From contig JAJEGU010000026.1 in the NCBI GenBank assembly GCA_022819645.1, forward strand, positions 1 through 33,976: a stretch of 33,976 nucleotides of DNA. The letters run 5' to 3'. This document shows, one piece after another, positions 17,728 through 25,861 of this stretch. Each line of letters opens with the position of its first letter. The first letter of the stretch is position 1. This DNA is from Pseudomonadales bacterium. GTDB lineage: Bacteria > Pseudomonadota > Gammaproteobacteria > Pseudomonadales > Pseudohongiellaceae. Below the pieces are notes generated by a model. That model had not been told where the DNA came from and made no database searches. It worked only from the letters and a program-made list of their open reading frames with translations. A program made the translations under genes and the position numbers.

Positions 17728-19237
17728 GCAGAGGTGGTTCTGCAAGCGCAAACAGCTCTTCAATATCCACGGCGCTTTCCACCGCGTCGGCGAGTTCATC
17801 GAGGGCGTTTTCCACCGTGGCCGAAAAGTCCAGCGTGGCGCCGGACGCTTCGCCCGCGCCGGCGCGTTGCAGCCAGGCTTCGCGAAAACCGTCATTGGCA
17901 AAGACGCCGTGGAGATAGGAGCCTTCGATCAAACCATCGGCGGAGCGGGCGCCTTCCACCTGTTCCCCAAGTTCGAATAAGGGTCTTGCGGTTTCGGGGC
18001 CACTGGTCTTGCCCACATGAATCTCGTAGCCGGACACCGGCGCTCTAGTCAGGACACAGTGGCCGTTCGCGGGGCGCACGGTTTTGTCCGCGACCATTTG
18101 GGTGCGGGTGTCCAGCAGGCCGAGACCGGTGGCCGTGCCGGACGGCCCGTCCACGCCATCCGGGTCCGTGATTTCCGTGCCGAGCATCTGATAGCCGCCG
18201 CAAAGTCCGAACACACGGCCGCCGGCCCGGGCGTGGGCGATGATATCGTGGTCCCAGCCCTGTCCGCGAAGGAAGGTCAGATCGCCCAGTGTGGACTTGG
18301 TCCCGAACAGGATGATTACGTCTGCGTTCCGGAGCAGGGGCCGTCCCGGCGGAATCCAGTGGAAGTCCACCCGCGGGTCCAGGCGCAGGGGGTCGGCGTC
18401 GTCGAAATTGGCCAGGCGCGACAGCATGGGCGCGACGATCCGCAGCTTCGCTCCCGGGTCGCGCCGCCCGCCTTCGATTACCACCGCGTCTTCCGCCGGC
18501 AGCGTCGCGGCGCAGGCGAGCCAGGGAATTACGCCGAAACAGGGCCAGCCCGTGCGGGACTCGATGGCTGCAACGCCGTCCTCGAACAATTTTGCATCGC
18601 CGCGGAACTTGTTGATGACGAAGCCGCGGATCATGGCGGCGTCTTCCGGCGATAATACCGCCCGGGTACCCGCCAGGCTGGCGATCACGCCGCCCTTGTC
18701 GATATCGCCGGCGATGCAGACCGGTACGCCGGCCCGCCGGGCAAAACCCATGTTGGCGATGTCTCCTTCACGCAGATTGATTTCCGCGGGGCTTCCGGCG
18801 CCTTCAACGATAATCAGTTCAAATTCACGCCCGAGCCGCTCGAAGCTTTGCATGACGGCGTCGAGCCGGGTGCCGCGGCTTGCCATATCGTCCGCGGCGT
18901 TCATGCTGCTGGCCGCCTGGCCGTGGACCACGACCCGGGCTTTCCGGTCGGTTTCCGGCTTGAGCAGCACCGGGTTGAAATCGACTCTCGGTTCGAGTTC
19001 CGCCGCCCGCGCCTGCAACGCCTGGGCGCGACCGATCTCGCCCCCCGGACAGACGGCGGCGTTGTTGGACATGTTCTGGGGCTTGAAGGGCGCCACGCGG
19101 ATTCCCCGGCGCCGGGCGATGCGGCACAGCGCCGCCACGATCAGCGACTTGCCCACATCCGATCCCGTTCCCTGGATCATCAGCGCCCGGGCCGCCTGCT
19201 GCCGGCGGGTGCGCCTGCCGGGAGTGGAGGGGTTCAC
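17711..19237 (-). CDS. cobQ: Cobyric acid synthase
   Basis: CobQ/CbiP amidates adenosylcobyrinic acid a,c-diamide at four positions with glutamine and ATP to form cobyric acid. The 508-residue product has the N-terminal synthetase-type P-loop GTGSDVGKS (about residues 23-31) with PFKPQNMSNN after it, and a C-terminal class I amidotransferase domain. The nucleophile is Cys at about residue 346 in GLCGGYQMLG, with the histidine in GSYLHGVF. GTG 19237 overlaps the btuD stop (GTGA), so it is coupled to the transporter genes and probably shares their riboswitch control. No other corrin-ring genes are in the window. The start could also be an internal ATG at MIQGTG. Confidence 0.95.
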   Translation of the reverse strand: MNPSTPGRRTRRQQAARALMIQGTGSDVGKSLIVAALCRIARRRGIRVAPFKPQNMSNNAAVCPGGEIGRAQALQARAAELEPRVDFNPVLLKPETDRKARVVVHGQAASSMNAADDMASRGTRLDAVMQSFERLGREFELIIVEGAGSPAEINLREGDIANMGFARRAGVPVCIAGDIDKGGVIASLAGTRAVLSPEDAAMIRGFVINKFRGDAKLFEDGVAAIESRTGWPCFGVIPWLACAATLPAEDAVVIEGGRRDPGAKLRIVAPMLSRLANFDDADPLRLDPRVDFHWIPPGRPLLRNADVIILFGTKSTLGDLTFLRGQGWDHDIIAHARAGGRVFGLCGGYQMLGTEITDPDGVDGPSGTATGLGLLDTRTQMVADKTVRPANGHCVLTRAPVSGYEIHVGKTSGPETARPLFELGEQVEGARSADGLIEGSYLHGVFANDGFREAWLQRAGAGEASGATLDFSATVENALDELADAVESAVDIEELFALAEPPLLKTNS

Positions 19238-20013
19238 AGCGGCGCTTCCATCTCCACGCGCAGGCCCTCGACCCGGCAGCGCATATCGTAAATCTCCGCC
19301 AGCCGCGCCTCGCTCAGAGTCTTTTCGGGAGGCCCGTCCGCGGCGATGCGGCCGTCTTTCATCCAGATCAGCCGGTCTGCATAGCGCGCCGCCAGGGATA
19401 CGTCGTGCAACACCACACAAGCGCCGGCGCCGGCCCGCACCTGGTTGCGGATCAGTTCCATGATCTGAAAGCGGCGCCGCGGGTCCAGCGAGGTGACCGG
19501 TTCATCCACGAGCAGCAGCGGCGCTCCGGTGGCAAACGCCCGGGCGCAATGCACCCGCGCCAGTTCGCCGCCGGACAGGGTATCGGCGGGACGCTCCGCC
19601 ATGTCGAGCAGATCGCAGGCGGCCAGCGCATTGTCCACCGCCTGGAGATCTTCTCCCGTGAGCCGCCCCGGGGCGCAACCCCAGGCGTAGCGGCCGAGGC
19701 TGACGATATCCCGCACCGGGCTCGGCCAGACCAGGGGCCGCTTTTGGGGAAGATAGGAAATCCTGCGCGCCCGCTCCGATGGAGCCAGCGAGGACAGCAA
19801 TTCATCTTGCAGACGCACGTTGCCCGAGGCGGGCTTCATGAGCCCGAGCGCGGCCCGCAGCAGGCTCGTCTTGCCCGCGCCATTGGGTCCGAGCAGCGCC
19901 ACCAGTTCCCCCGAGCCCAGGCGAAAGGAAGCGTCGTCCACCAGCAGATTCCCGCCCGCGCGAACGCAGAGTTTGTCCACTATCAGATCCATGTTCCGTT
20001 CCACAGTATTCAT
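19234..20013 (-). CDS. btuD: B12/iron-complex type ABC importer ATPase
   Basis: The 259-residue ATPase of the FecE/BtuD group has Walker A LGPNGAGKTS, signature LSGGELARVH, Walker B LLLVDEPVTSLD and switch histidine VVLHDVSLAA. Its place after btuB, btuF and btuC, and before cobQ, behind a cobalamin riboswitch, makes cobalamin the likely substrate. It is separated from btuC by about 200 bases of REP-like hairpins. GGAG lies 10 bases before ATG 20013; a second in-frame ATG at 19992 begins MDLIVDKL and is also possible. Confidence 0.9.
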   Translation of the reverse strand: MNTVERNMDLIVDKLCVRAGGNLLVDDASFRLGSGELVALLGPNGAGKTSLLRAALGLMKPASGNVRLQDELLSSLAPSERARRISYLPQKRPLVWPSPVRDIVSLGRYAWGCAPGRLTGEDLQAVDNALAACDLLDMAERPADTLSGGELARVHCARAFATGAPLLLVDEPVTSLDPRRRFQIMELIRNQVRAGAGACVVLHDVSLAARYADRLIWMKDGRIAADGPPEKTLSEARLAEIYDMRCRVEGLRVEMEAPL

Positions 20014-20052
20014 GGATGGATTACTCCAAACCTGTCATCCTGCGCTTCCCCT

Positions 20053-20215
20053 TTCCCGTCATTCTGCGCGGAGCGAAGCGCAGTCGCAGAATCTCATGCT
20101 GAGCCTCCGCCAAGGAGATCCTGCGACTTCGCGCAGGATGACGGGGGAGGGGGACACGCAGGATGACGGAGAGGGAGCGCTCCGCTCCGCGCAGGATGAC
20201 GGGGAGGGGGTACCA
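20053..20215. repeat. REP-like hairpin cluster between btuC and btuD
   Basis: Several related palindromic units lie in tandem: 20061-20092 (8-bp outer arms ATTCTGCG/CGCAGAAT) and 20118-20139 (8-bp arms ATCCTGCG/CGCAGGAT), then repeated GCAGGATGACGG words. The block starts with CCCGTCATTCTGCGCG, identical to 22106-22121. It lies inside the minus-strand B12 gene run and could pause or stabilise transcript ends. It is a dispersed intergenic repeat family rather than a gene. Confidence 0.75.
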
Positions 20216-20218
20216 ACA

Positions 20219-21220
20219 TCAAGCCTCACTGTTGCTCACCGTTCTGCGGCGCATGGCGATCCAGACGAAGGCCGGGGCGCCCACCAGGGCGGCTACCACG
20301 CCGAGTTTCAGTTCCGTATTCGTGGGCATCACCCGCACGCCGATATCCGCCAGCACCAGCATCAATCCGGCGAGCAGGGCCGAAGGGACCAGCGAGCGCG
20401 CCGGGTCGTGATTCACCAGGGACCGCACGAGATGCGGCGCGACGATGCCGACGAATCCGATGGTTCCGGCCAGGGCCACGGCTCCGCCGGTGGCGAGCCC
20501 GGTTCCCGTCACCACCAGCAGCCGCTGGCGACGCACATCGAGGCCGATGCCGGCGGCGGCTTCTTCCCCGAGACTCAGCGCCGCAAGCCCCCGCCGCCCC
20601 CAATACAGCACGGCGAGACCCCCGGCGATGAAGGGCGCCGAAAACGCGATATCGGGCAGGCTCCGGTTGGCCACCGAGCCGAGCATCCAGTTGATCATGT
20701 CGAACAGCGTAAAAGGCGTCGGCGCAAAATTCATCAGCAGGCTCATGGCCGCGCCGGCAAAGCTCGACAGGCCGACGCCGATCAGAATCAGCGTGACTAC
20801 CGAAGCAGTGCGGATCGCCGCGGCGGCGATCAGCAGGGTGGCAAGCACGGCGCCGGTCACCGCGGCTATGGGCAACAGGAAAGCGCTGGGCGCGACGAAG
20901 CCGTAGTACAGAACAAAGGTCGCTCCCAGGGCGGCGGATGCGGAAACGCCCAGCACGCCGGGTTCCGCCAGGGGATTGCGCAACAGGCCCTGCAAGGCTG
21001 CGCCGCTGCTTCCCAGGGCGAGGCCGACGACAAAAGCCGCCAGCGCCCGGGGCAGCCGGACTTGCCAGACCACGGTGCTGTCGGCGGCGTCGGCGAGACC
21101 GAGCAGCGCCATCAGCACCCGGCCCGGCGCCATGGGCGTGGAGCCCAGCAGCAGGGCGCTGAACAGCGCCAAAACGCTGGCGAGCGCCAGCAAGAGAGTC
21201 AACAGCGAACGGGGGTTCAT
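20219..21220 (-). CDS. btuC: Cobalamin-type ABC importer permease
   Basis: The 333-residue protein is very hydrophobic, with about ten membrane helices, and belongs to the FecCD/BtuC permease family. RLPRALAAFVVGLALGSSGA near the N-terminus, GLLRNPLAEPGVLGVSASAALGA, and the C-terminal GFVGIVAPHLVR are family hallmarks. It would form the inner-membrane channel with the BtuD ATPase and accept substrate from BtuF. ATG 21220 overlaps the btuF stop (ATGA), and the product from there has the standard N-terminal helix; an in-frame start further upstream lies inside btuF. Confidence 0.93.
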   Translation of the reverse strand: MNPRSLLTLLLALASVLALFSALLLGSTPMAPGRVLMALLGLADAADSTVVWQVRLPRALAAFVVGLALGSSGAALQGLLRNPLAEPGVLGVSASAALGATFVLYYGFVAPSAFLLPIAAVTGAVLATLLIAAAAIRTASVVTLILIGVGLSSFAGAAMSLLMNFAPTPFTLFDMINWMLGSVANRSLPDIAFSAPFIAGGLAVLYWGRRGLAALSLGEEAAAGIGLDVRRQRLLVVTGTGLATGGAVALAGTIGFVGIVAPHLVRSLVNHDPARSLVPSALLAGLMLVLADIGVRVMPTNTELKLGVVAALVGAPAFVWIAMRRRTVSNSEA

Positions 21221-22080
21221 CGCGTCGCGTATCCCGCCAGGGCTTCCACGGCATCGAGCAGAAACCAGCCGCCGCAGGCGATCCAGGCGCTTTGCAGGCT
21301 TGCCACTTCGCGGTCCCGGAGCTGGTTTCGCGCCAGCGGGTGGCGCATGGCGCTCCACAGGTCCCGATGCGCCGTGCTGGCGTTGAAGTTTGCGTAGGCG
21401 ATCAGCTCCGGCGGCTGGTAGACGAGCCGTTCCAGGGGAATCGGGCGCCAGCCGGGATCTTGCTGATAATTCGGCAGCCCCGCCGCGAGCAGCATTTCGT
21501 GCACCAGCGAACCGGGACCCGTGGTTACACCGGAAGGCGTCATGTACAGGGCCGGCGGACCAGTCAGTCCGGTGGAAAGCGCCGCCAGCCGCCGCCGGGT
21601 ATCGTCGATGACCGCCTGACCCCGGGCGGTTTCGCCCAGTCCCGCCGCAACCTGCGCCATCACCGACAGGATTTCCTCGATGTTCCCCGCATTGCCCACA
21701 TTGAGCACCGGGACGCCGGCGCGGGCGTAGAAGGCCGCCGCGTTGGGGCCTCCGCCGTAGGAACGGATGACGAGATCAGGCCGCAGCACGAGCACATCCT
21801 CCGCCACCGGTCGCACGGTGGGCAGGCCCGCGGCGGACTCGCGCAGGTAGGAAAATTCCTTCGCCGCATCGGGCGAAAGGGCGAGGATGCGCTTTCGCTC
21901 CACGAGTTTCAGCACATACTGGTCGGCGCAATAATCCAGGCTCACGATCCGCATGGGCCGGAACTCGCCCGCCTGAGGCGGGGCGGCGGGAGGCGCGTCG
22001 CAGGCGGCCAGGAGCAAGAGCACGCAGGCAAGAATCGTTCCGGTCGCCCTGGAAAACGTCCGACCTCCCATCTGCGTCAT
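21217..22080 (-). CDS. btuF: Periplasmic B12-binding lipoprotein
   Basis: The product of about 287 residues starts with a lipoprotein signal: ILACVLLLLAAC, with the lipobox cysteine near residue 26. The rest is a type III (FecB/BtuF) substrate-binding fold: MRIVSLDYCADQYVLKL opens the first lobe, and VLVLRPDLVIRS and AGVPVLNVG follow. It would capture cobalamin released by BtuB and deliver it to the permease. ATG 22080 is chosen for the signal peptide; earlier in-frame starts run into the upstream repeat region. It overlaps btuC by four bases. The ligand is inferred from context, because haem and siderophore binders share the fold. Confidence 0.87.
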   Translation of the reverse strand: MTQMGGRTFSRATGTILACVLLLLAACDAPPAAPPQAGEFRPMRIVSLDYCADQYVLKLVERKRILALSPDAAKEFSYLRESAAGLPTVRPVAEDVLVLRPDLVIRSYGGGPNAAAFYARAGVPVLNVGNAGNIEEILSVMAQVAAGLGETARGQAVIDDTRRRLAALSTGLTGPPALYMTPSGVTTGPGSLVHEMLLAAGLPNYQQDPGWRPIPLERLVYQPPELIAYANFNASTAHRDLWSAMRHPLARNQLRDREVASLQSAWIACGGWFLLDAVEALAGYATR

Positions 22081-22105
22081 TCCGTGCACAGCGGAGCCTT
22101 CCTCT

Positions 22106-22198
22106 CCCGTCATTCTGCGCGTAGTCGCAGAATCTTGTCGGGAGGCCATTGCATGAGATTCTGCGACTTCGCTTCGCTGCGCGCAGAATGACGGGGTA
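22106..22198. repeat. REP-like hairpin pair upstream of btuF
   Basis: Two palindromes of the same family as the btuC/btuD gap: 22112-22133 (ATTCTGCG, 6-base loop, CGCAGAAT) and 22158-22189 (the same arms around a longer loop). CCCGTCATTCTGCGCG is shared exactly with 20055-20070. The block occupies the gap between btuB and btuF on the strand read as leader of btuF. Confidence 0.75.
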
Positions 22199-22201
22199 TT
22201 C

Positions 22202-22250
22202 GATGGGTGTCCCATACTCACGGCGGCAGTGTTTCCGATGGATGTCCCAT
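22202..22250. repeat. Paired 14-base motif GATGGRTGTCCCAT
   Basis: GATGGGTGTCCCAT (22202-22215) and GATGGATGTCCCAT (22237-22250) occur 35 bases apart just downstream of btuB. The second is found again in opposite orientation at 32796-32809, before the surface-protein gene. Three copies in intergenic DNA suggest a dispersed short repeat or an end of a small mobile element; the function is unknown. Confidence 0.45.
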
Positions 22251-22270
22251 TGCGCCCTCCCATTGCGGTC

Positions 22271-24151
22271 TCAGTAACGCAGTCGCATACCGACGCTGCC
22301 GGAGCGGCCCGGCGTGCCGTAACCGAGAATCTGCTGGTAATGTTCGCCCAGCAGGTTTTCCAGCCGGACGAACATCTCCAGCCGGTTGGAAATCCGGTAG
22401 CGGGCGGTGAGGTCGAGGCGGGTCCAGTCTTCGACGAAGCCACCGCCGCCGTCGTCTTCCCGACCGTTGTGGCGCAGCAACAGCCGCCCGCTCCAGGTGC
22501 CCCCCGCGTCGTAATCGAGGCTCAGATCGCCGCTGTGGCGGGGAATCCGGATCAGCGCGTCGCCGGCGCCGTCCCGGGCGTCGACGAAGGCATAGTTCGC
22601 GCGCAGCCGGAACGCGCCGGACAGCGCGAGACTGCCGTAAATCTCGACGCCGCCGGAATCGACTTCGGCGATGTTCTCGTAACCGCCCACGGAAAAGGAG
22701 AAATTGATCAGGTTTTCAGTGTACTGGCTGAATGCGGTGGCGCCAATGCTTGCGCCCCCGTCCGGCGCGAACCATTCGATGCCGGCGTCAAAGGCCCGGG
22801 AAGACTCCGGCCTGAGTTGCTGGCTGGGCACCTTGGCGCCGCAGCAGAAATATGTCGTCTGGAACAGGCTGGGTGCCTTGAAGCCGTCGCCCCAGCTCGC
22901 CCGCAAGATGAGATTGTCGTTCAGTTGCACCGCGGCGCCGAGCCGGGCCGTGGTTTCCGTGCCGAATGTTTCGTGGCGATCGGCGCGCAGGCCGCCGGTC
23001 AGCGTCAGATTGGCGGCGGGCTTGATTTCGTGTACCGCGAACACGCTGCCGATGGCGGTTTCCTCGAGCAGGGTCTCGGTTTGTTCGTGCTCGGCGCCAA
23101 ACGCCAGGGTGTTGTTTTCGTCTATGCCCAGGGTTCCCTGGTAGCGCAGCAGGCCGCGCCGCCCCAAGGCCTGGTAGGTGCTGGCGCCGTCGCGGAGATT
23201 CTCCCGCTCGATATCCGACCAGCCGGCGAGCAGCAGGTGTTCGAGGGCGCCGGAAGGCAGCGACAGGGAGACTTTGGCGGCGATTTCCCCGGTTTCGCTG
23301 GTTTCCGGGCCATCGCCGACACTGCCCTGGGCGCCGAAGCGGTAACTGTCGAAGTCGGCTCTGGCGGCGGTGGTCAGCAAGTCGGCTTGCAACCGGCCGC
23401 CGCCAGCGAGATCGAGGCCGCCTTTCACCGCCAGCGTGCGGGAGTCGTAGCCGTCGGCTTCGGTGTTGCCGTTGGCTTCATCGGCCTTGGAAATGCCGTC
23501 GCTGCTTATCGTCGAGGCGGCGAACCGGAAATCCCCGGCATCGCCGGATTGTCCGAAGGATACGCCTCCGCGCCGCGTGGCGAAGGAACCGAGGTCGACG
23601 AACACATCGCCGCCGCCATCGGATTCCGGCTGCCGGGTAATGATCGAAACCACCCCGCCGATGGCGTCCGAACCCCATAACGAGGACTGGGGTCCCTTCA
23701 GAATCTCGATGCGCTCGATCATGTCGCTGTCCAGCCGGGCGAAATTGAAGCCGCCGCCGGGGGAGGAAGGATCGTTGACCGGCACGCCATCCACGAGCAC
23801 CAGGGTCTGTTCGCTGGCGGCGCCCCGGATGCGAACGCTGGCGGACCCGCCAAAAGGCCCATTCTGGTTCACGGTGACGCCCGGCGCGGCGGCGATCGCA
23901 TCCACCACGAAACGAAAGCCCAGCGTCTCCAACTCCTCCAGATCGATGATGCTGATGCTGGTTCCGGTTTCCGCCCTGAGTTGGCCCAGCCGGGTGCCAT
24001 CAACGACAATTTCGCTGATTTCCCCGGGGCCGGAAGGGTCCGCTTCCGTGGCGAAAGTTGGTGAACCGGCAAGCAGGCATATGGCTGCCACCAGGATGAG
24101 CGGACTGCGGGTGTGGACCGGACGGGTCCCAAAGCGGGATTCTTGTCCCAT
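22271..24151 (-). CDS. btuB: TonB-dependent outer-membrane receptor, vitamin B12 type
   Basis: The 626-residue protein, close to BtuB length, has a signal peptide (LILVAAICLLAGSPTFA), a short TonB-box region (EISEIVVDGTR), and a plug domain with SVRIRGAASEQTLVLVDGVPVND and IERIEILKGPQSSLWGSDAIGGVVSI. A 22-stranded barrel follows, ending in GSVGMRLRY. ATG 24151 is chosen because GGAG lies eight bases before it and the signal peptide starts a few residues on. A cobalamin riboswitch precedes it on the same strand, which is the main support for B12 as ligand rather than a siderophore. Confidence 0.93.
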   Translation of the reverse strand: MGQESRFGTRPVHTRSPLILVAAICLLAGSPTFATEADPSGPGEISEIVVDGTRLGQLRAETGTSISIIDLEELETLGFRFVVDAIAAAPGVTVNQNGPFGGSASVRIRGAASEQTLVLVDGVPVNDPSSPGGGFNFARLDSDMIERIEILKGPQSSLWGSDAIGGVVSIITRQPESDGGGDVFVDLGSFATRRGGVSFGQSGDAGDFRFAASTISSDGISKADEANGNTEADGYDSRTLAVKGGLDLAGGGRLQADLLTTAARADFDSYRFGAQGSVGDGPETSETGEIAAKVSLSLPSGALEHLLLAGWSDIERENLRDGASTYQALGRRGLLRYQGTLGIDENNTLAFGAEHEQTETLLEETAIGSVFAVHEIKPAANLTLTGGLRADRHETFGTETTARLGAAVQLNDNLILRASWGDGFKAPSLFQTTYFCCGAKVPSQQLRPESSRAFDAGIEWFAPDGGASIGATAFSQYTENLINFSFSVGGYENIAEVDSGGVEIYGSLALSGAFRLRANYAFVDARDGAGDALIRIPRHSGDLSLDYDAGGTWSGRLLLRHNGREDDGGGGFVEDWTRLDLTARYRISNRLEMFVRLENLLGEHYQQILGYGTPGRSGSVGMRLRY

Positions 24152-24242
24152 GACTGGCTCTCCCTCACACCGGCGAAAGGCGCGGCGCGCGAACGACTTC
24201 AGGTAAAGACCGGATTTTCCGGCCTTGCTGGCTGTCGTTTCT

Positions 24243-24273
24243 GGAAAAGCCTGCGGAAACGCATTCTTTCCGC
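24243..24273 (-). terminator. Terminator-like hairpin between riboswitch and btuB
   Basis: Read on the minus strand, 7-base arms GCGGAAA and TTTCCGC (24253-24273) enclose a 7-base loop and are followed by AGGCTTTTCC. The position just after the aptamer P1 stem fits a riboswitch expression platform acting by termination. The T-run is short, so control at ribosome binding is also possible. Confidence 0.4.
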
Positions 24274-24295
24274 CCTCGGAAGACTGATCCCGGTC

Positions 24296-24486
24296 TTCGG
24301 GCGAACGACGCGATGGCAGGTCTCCTGGCTTACCGATCCCCATTTCCGGCTGCCTTCCCGGAGCGAACTCCAGTGGCAATCAAGCCGAAAATTCCCGGTT
24401 TACAGTTGCGGGCACAGCCACGGATTCACACCGTGTTCCCATGCCGCCCGAATCGGCGGCTCCATCTGTCCGGCAGTGTGCCCGAA
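24296..24486 (-). ncRNA. Cobalamin riboswitch
   Basis: On the minus strand the adenosylcobalamin aptamer is plain to see. The B12 box AGCCAGGAGACCTGCC lies at 24330-24315. The core with GGGAA, GGTG, AATCC, GGCTG, CCCGCAACTGTAA lies within 24441-24398. A 7-bp closing stem TTCGGGC/GCCCGAA pairs 24486-24480 with 24302-24296. It lies directly before btuB in the same direction, so high adenosylcobalamin should reduce btuB expression and possibly the downstream btuF-C-D-cobQ run. Confidence 0.96.
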
Positions 24487-24526
24487 ACTCCGATTGCGGT
24501 CAATTCAGATTCACCGCTATTAGGGA

Positions 24527-24617
24527 AGCTCTGATCAAGCCAGAGCAAAACAAAACCACGCTTTTGTTTTGCGATAATGAAAAACTCCACGGATGGAGTT
24601 TTTCAGAGAATACTTAG
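24527..24617. repeat. Hairpin-rich dispersed repeat, copy 2
   Basis: The second copy has 75 identical bases (24543-24617) with 78-152 and a 13-base match at its left end. It keeps three hairpins: 24528-24546 (6-bp arms that differ from copy 1 yet still pair), 24545-24572 (11-bp arms) and 24579-24604 (11-bp arms with T-runs). The symporter stop codon TAA (24616-24614) lies in its last bases, so on the minus strand it is the symporter 3' end. It also borders the leader of the cobalamin riboswitch. Confidence 0.8.
24579..24604. terminator. Terminator-like hairpin after the symporter gene
   Basis: An 11-bp perfect stem with a 4-base loop, A-run before and T-run after, identical to 114-139. On the minus strand it begins about ten bases after the symporter stop, the expected place for an intrinsic terminator, and would insulate the gene from the B12 operon. 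Confidence 0.65.
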
Positions 24618-25861
24618 AGGTTCTCGAAAACTGCCTCATCGAACTCCCCGTCCCATTTCGCCACGGCGATGGCCACCACCAGGTCGCCGCAGACGTTGAC
24701 CAGGGTGCGCCACATGTCCAGCGGGCGGTCGAACGCCAGGATGAAGCCCACGACGATGGCGATCTGCTCGGGAGCGAGGCCGAAAGTGTCCATGACCGCG
24801 GCCATCAGGAACAGCGACGCGCTGGGCACCGTGGGAGTGGCCACGGAAATCAGCGCGCCGGTGAGGATGACCAGCGCATAATCCGCCATGCCGAGCTCCA
24901 CGCCGAACACCTGGGCGCCGAAGAGCGACACCAGGCCCACATACAGCGCCGTTCCGTCCATGTTGACCGTCGCGCCAATGGGCAGCACGGTGGAATTGAC
25001 CACCGGGCGAACGCCGAGATTGCCTTCCGCCACCGATATGCTGACCGGCAGCGTCGCGGTGCTCGAGGAAGTGGAAAAGGCCACCAGCAGCGCCTCCCGC
25101 ACGCCAAGCAGGAATTTCAGCGGCGACAGCCCGAGCATGAAGCGCAGGAAAAACACGCCATACACCAGGACCATGTGCAGCAGGGTGCCGATGATCAGCG
25201 CAGCGGCCACGGCGAACACATCGACAAAGGCGGCAATGCCCAGGGTTCCCGCCACCCAGGCAATCAACGCGAAAACGCCAAATGGCGCAACCTCCAGCAC
25301 CCAGCCGGTGATGCGCTGCACCACTTCCACGCCCACATCGAGCATTTCCGCGACCGGCTTCGCCCGCTCGCCAATGTTGGCAAGGCCGACGCCGAGCAGC
25401 AGGGCGAAAAAGATAATCGCCAGCACATTGCCCTCGGCAAGGGCGGCCACGGGATTGGCGGGAATGATCGACATCAGCCGCTCGGAAATCGGCACCGCCT
25501 CCTGCACCGCCCCGGGCACGGCATTGGACAGGTCCGCCCCCACCCCCGGCTGCATGATGACGGCAAGCGCAACGCCGATGGTAATGGCGGTGACGGTGGT
25601 TCCCAGGAACAACAGCAGGGTCTTGAGCCCGAGCGTGCCAAGCCTGGATGGCTTGCCCATGGAGGCGACACCGCTGATGACGGTGAAGAAGACGATGGGG
25701 ACGATCAGCATGCGGATCAGGCGGATGAACAGGTCGCCCATCCAGGAAATGCTCTCAACCCCGGGTCCCCACAACAGCCCCGCCACCACCCCGAGCACCA
25801 TGGCGCCGAGAATCCGCTTCCAGAGCGCGATCCGGAACCAGCCAGCCAGAAAATTCGTCAT
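24614..25861 (-). CDS. Dicarboxylate/amino acid:cation symporter (DAACS family)
   Basis: The 415-residue inner-membrane carrier of the GltP/DctA/Glt(Ph) family would import glutamate, aspartate or C4-dicarboxylates with protons or sodium. It shows the serine-rich hairpin motif FSTSSSTATLPVS, the unwound-helix motif GATVNMDGTALY, and the final DRPLDMWRTLVNVCGD segment that carries conserved substrate and ion residues. About eight helices plus two re-entrant loops are expected. ATG 25861 is chosen because AAGGGTGG lies at the right distance; a GTG at 25870 is in frame. The stop codon lies within repeat copy 2. Confidence 0.94.
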   Translation of the reverse strand: MTNFLAGWFRIALWKRILGAMVLGVVAGLLWGPGVESISWMGDLFIRLIRMLIVPIVFFTVISGVASMGKPSRLGTLGLKTLLLFLGTTVTAITIGVALAVIMQPGVGADLSNAVPGAVQEAVPISERLMSIIPANPVAALAEGNVLAIIFFALLLGVGLANIGERAKPVAEMLDVGVEVVQRITGWVLEVAPFGVFALIAWVAGTLGIAAFVDVFAVAAALIIGTLLHMVLVYGVFFLRFMLGLSPLKFLLGVREALLVAFSTSSSTATLPVSISVAEGNLGVRPVVNSTVLPIGATVNMDGTALYVGLVSLFGAQVFGVELGMADYALVILTGALISVATPTVPSASLFLMAAVMDTFGLAPEQIAIVVGFILAFDRPLDMWRTLVNVCGDLVVAIAVAKWDGEFDEAVFENL

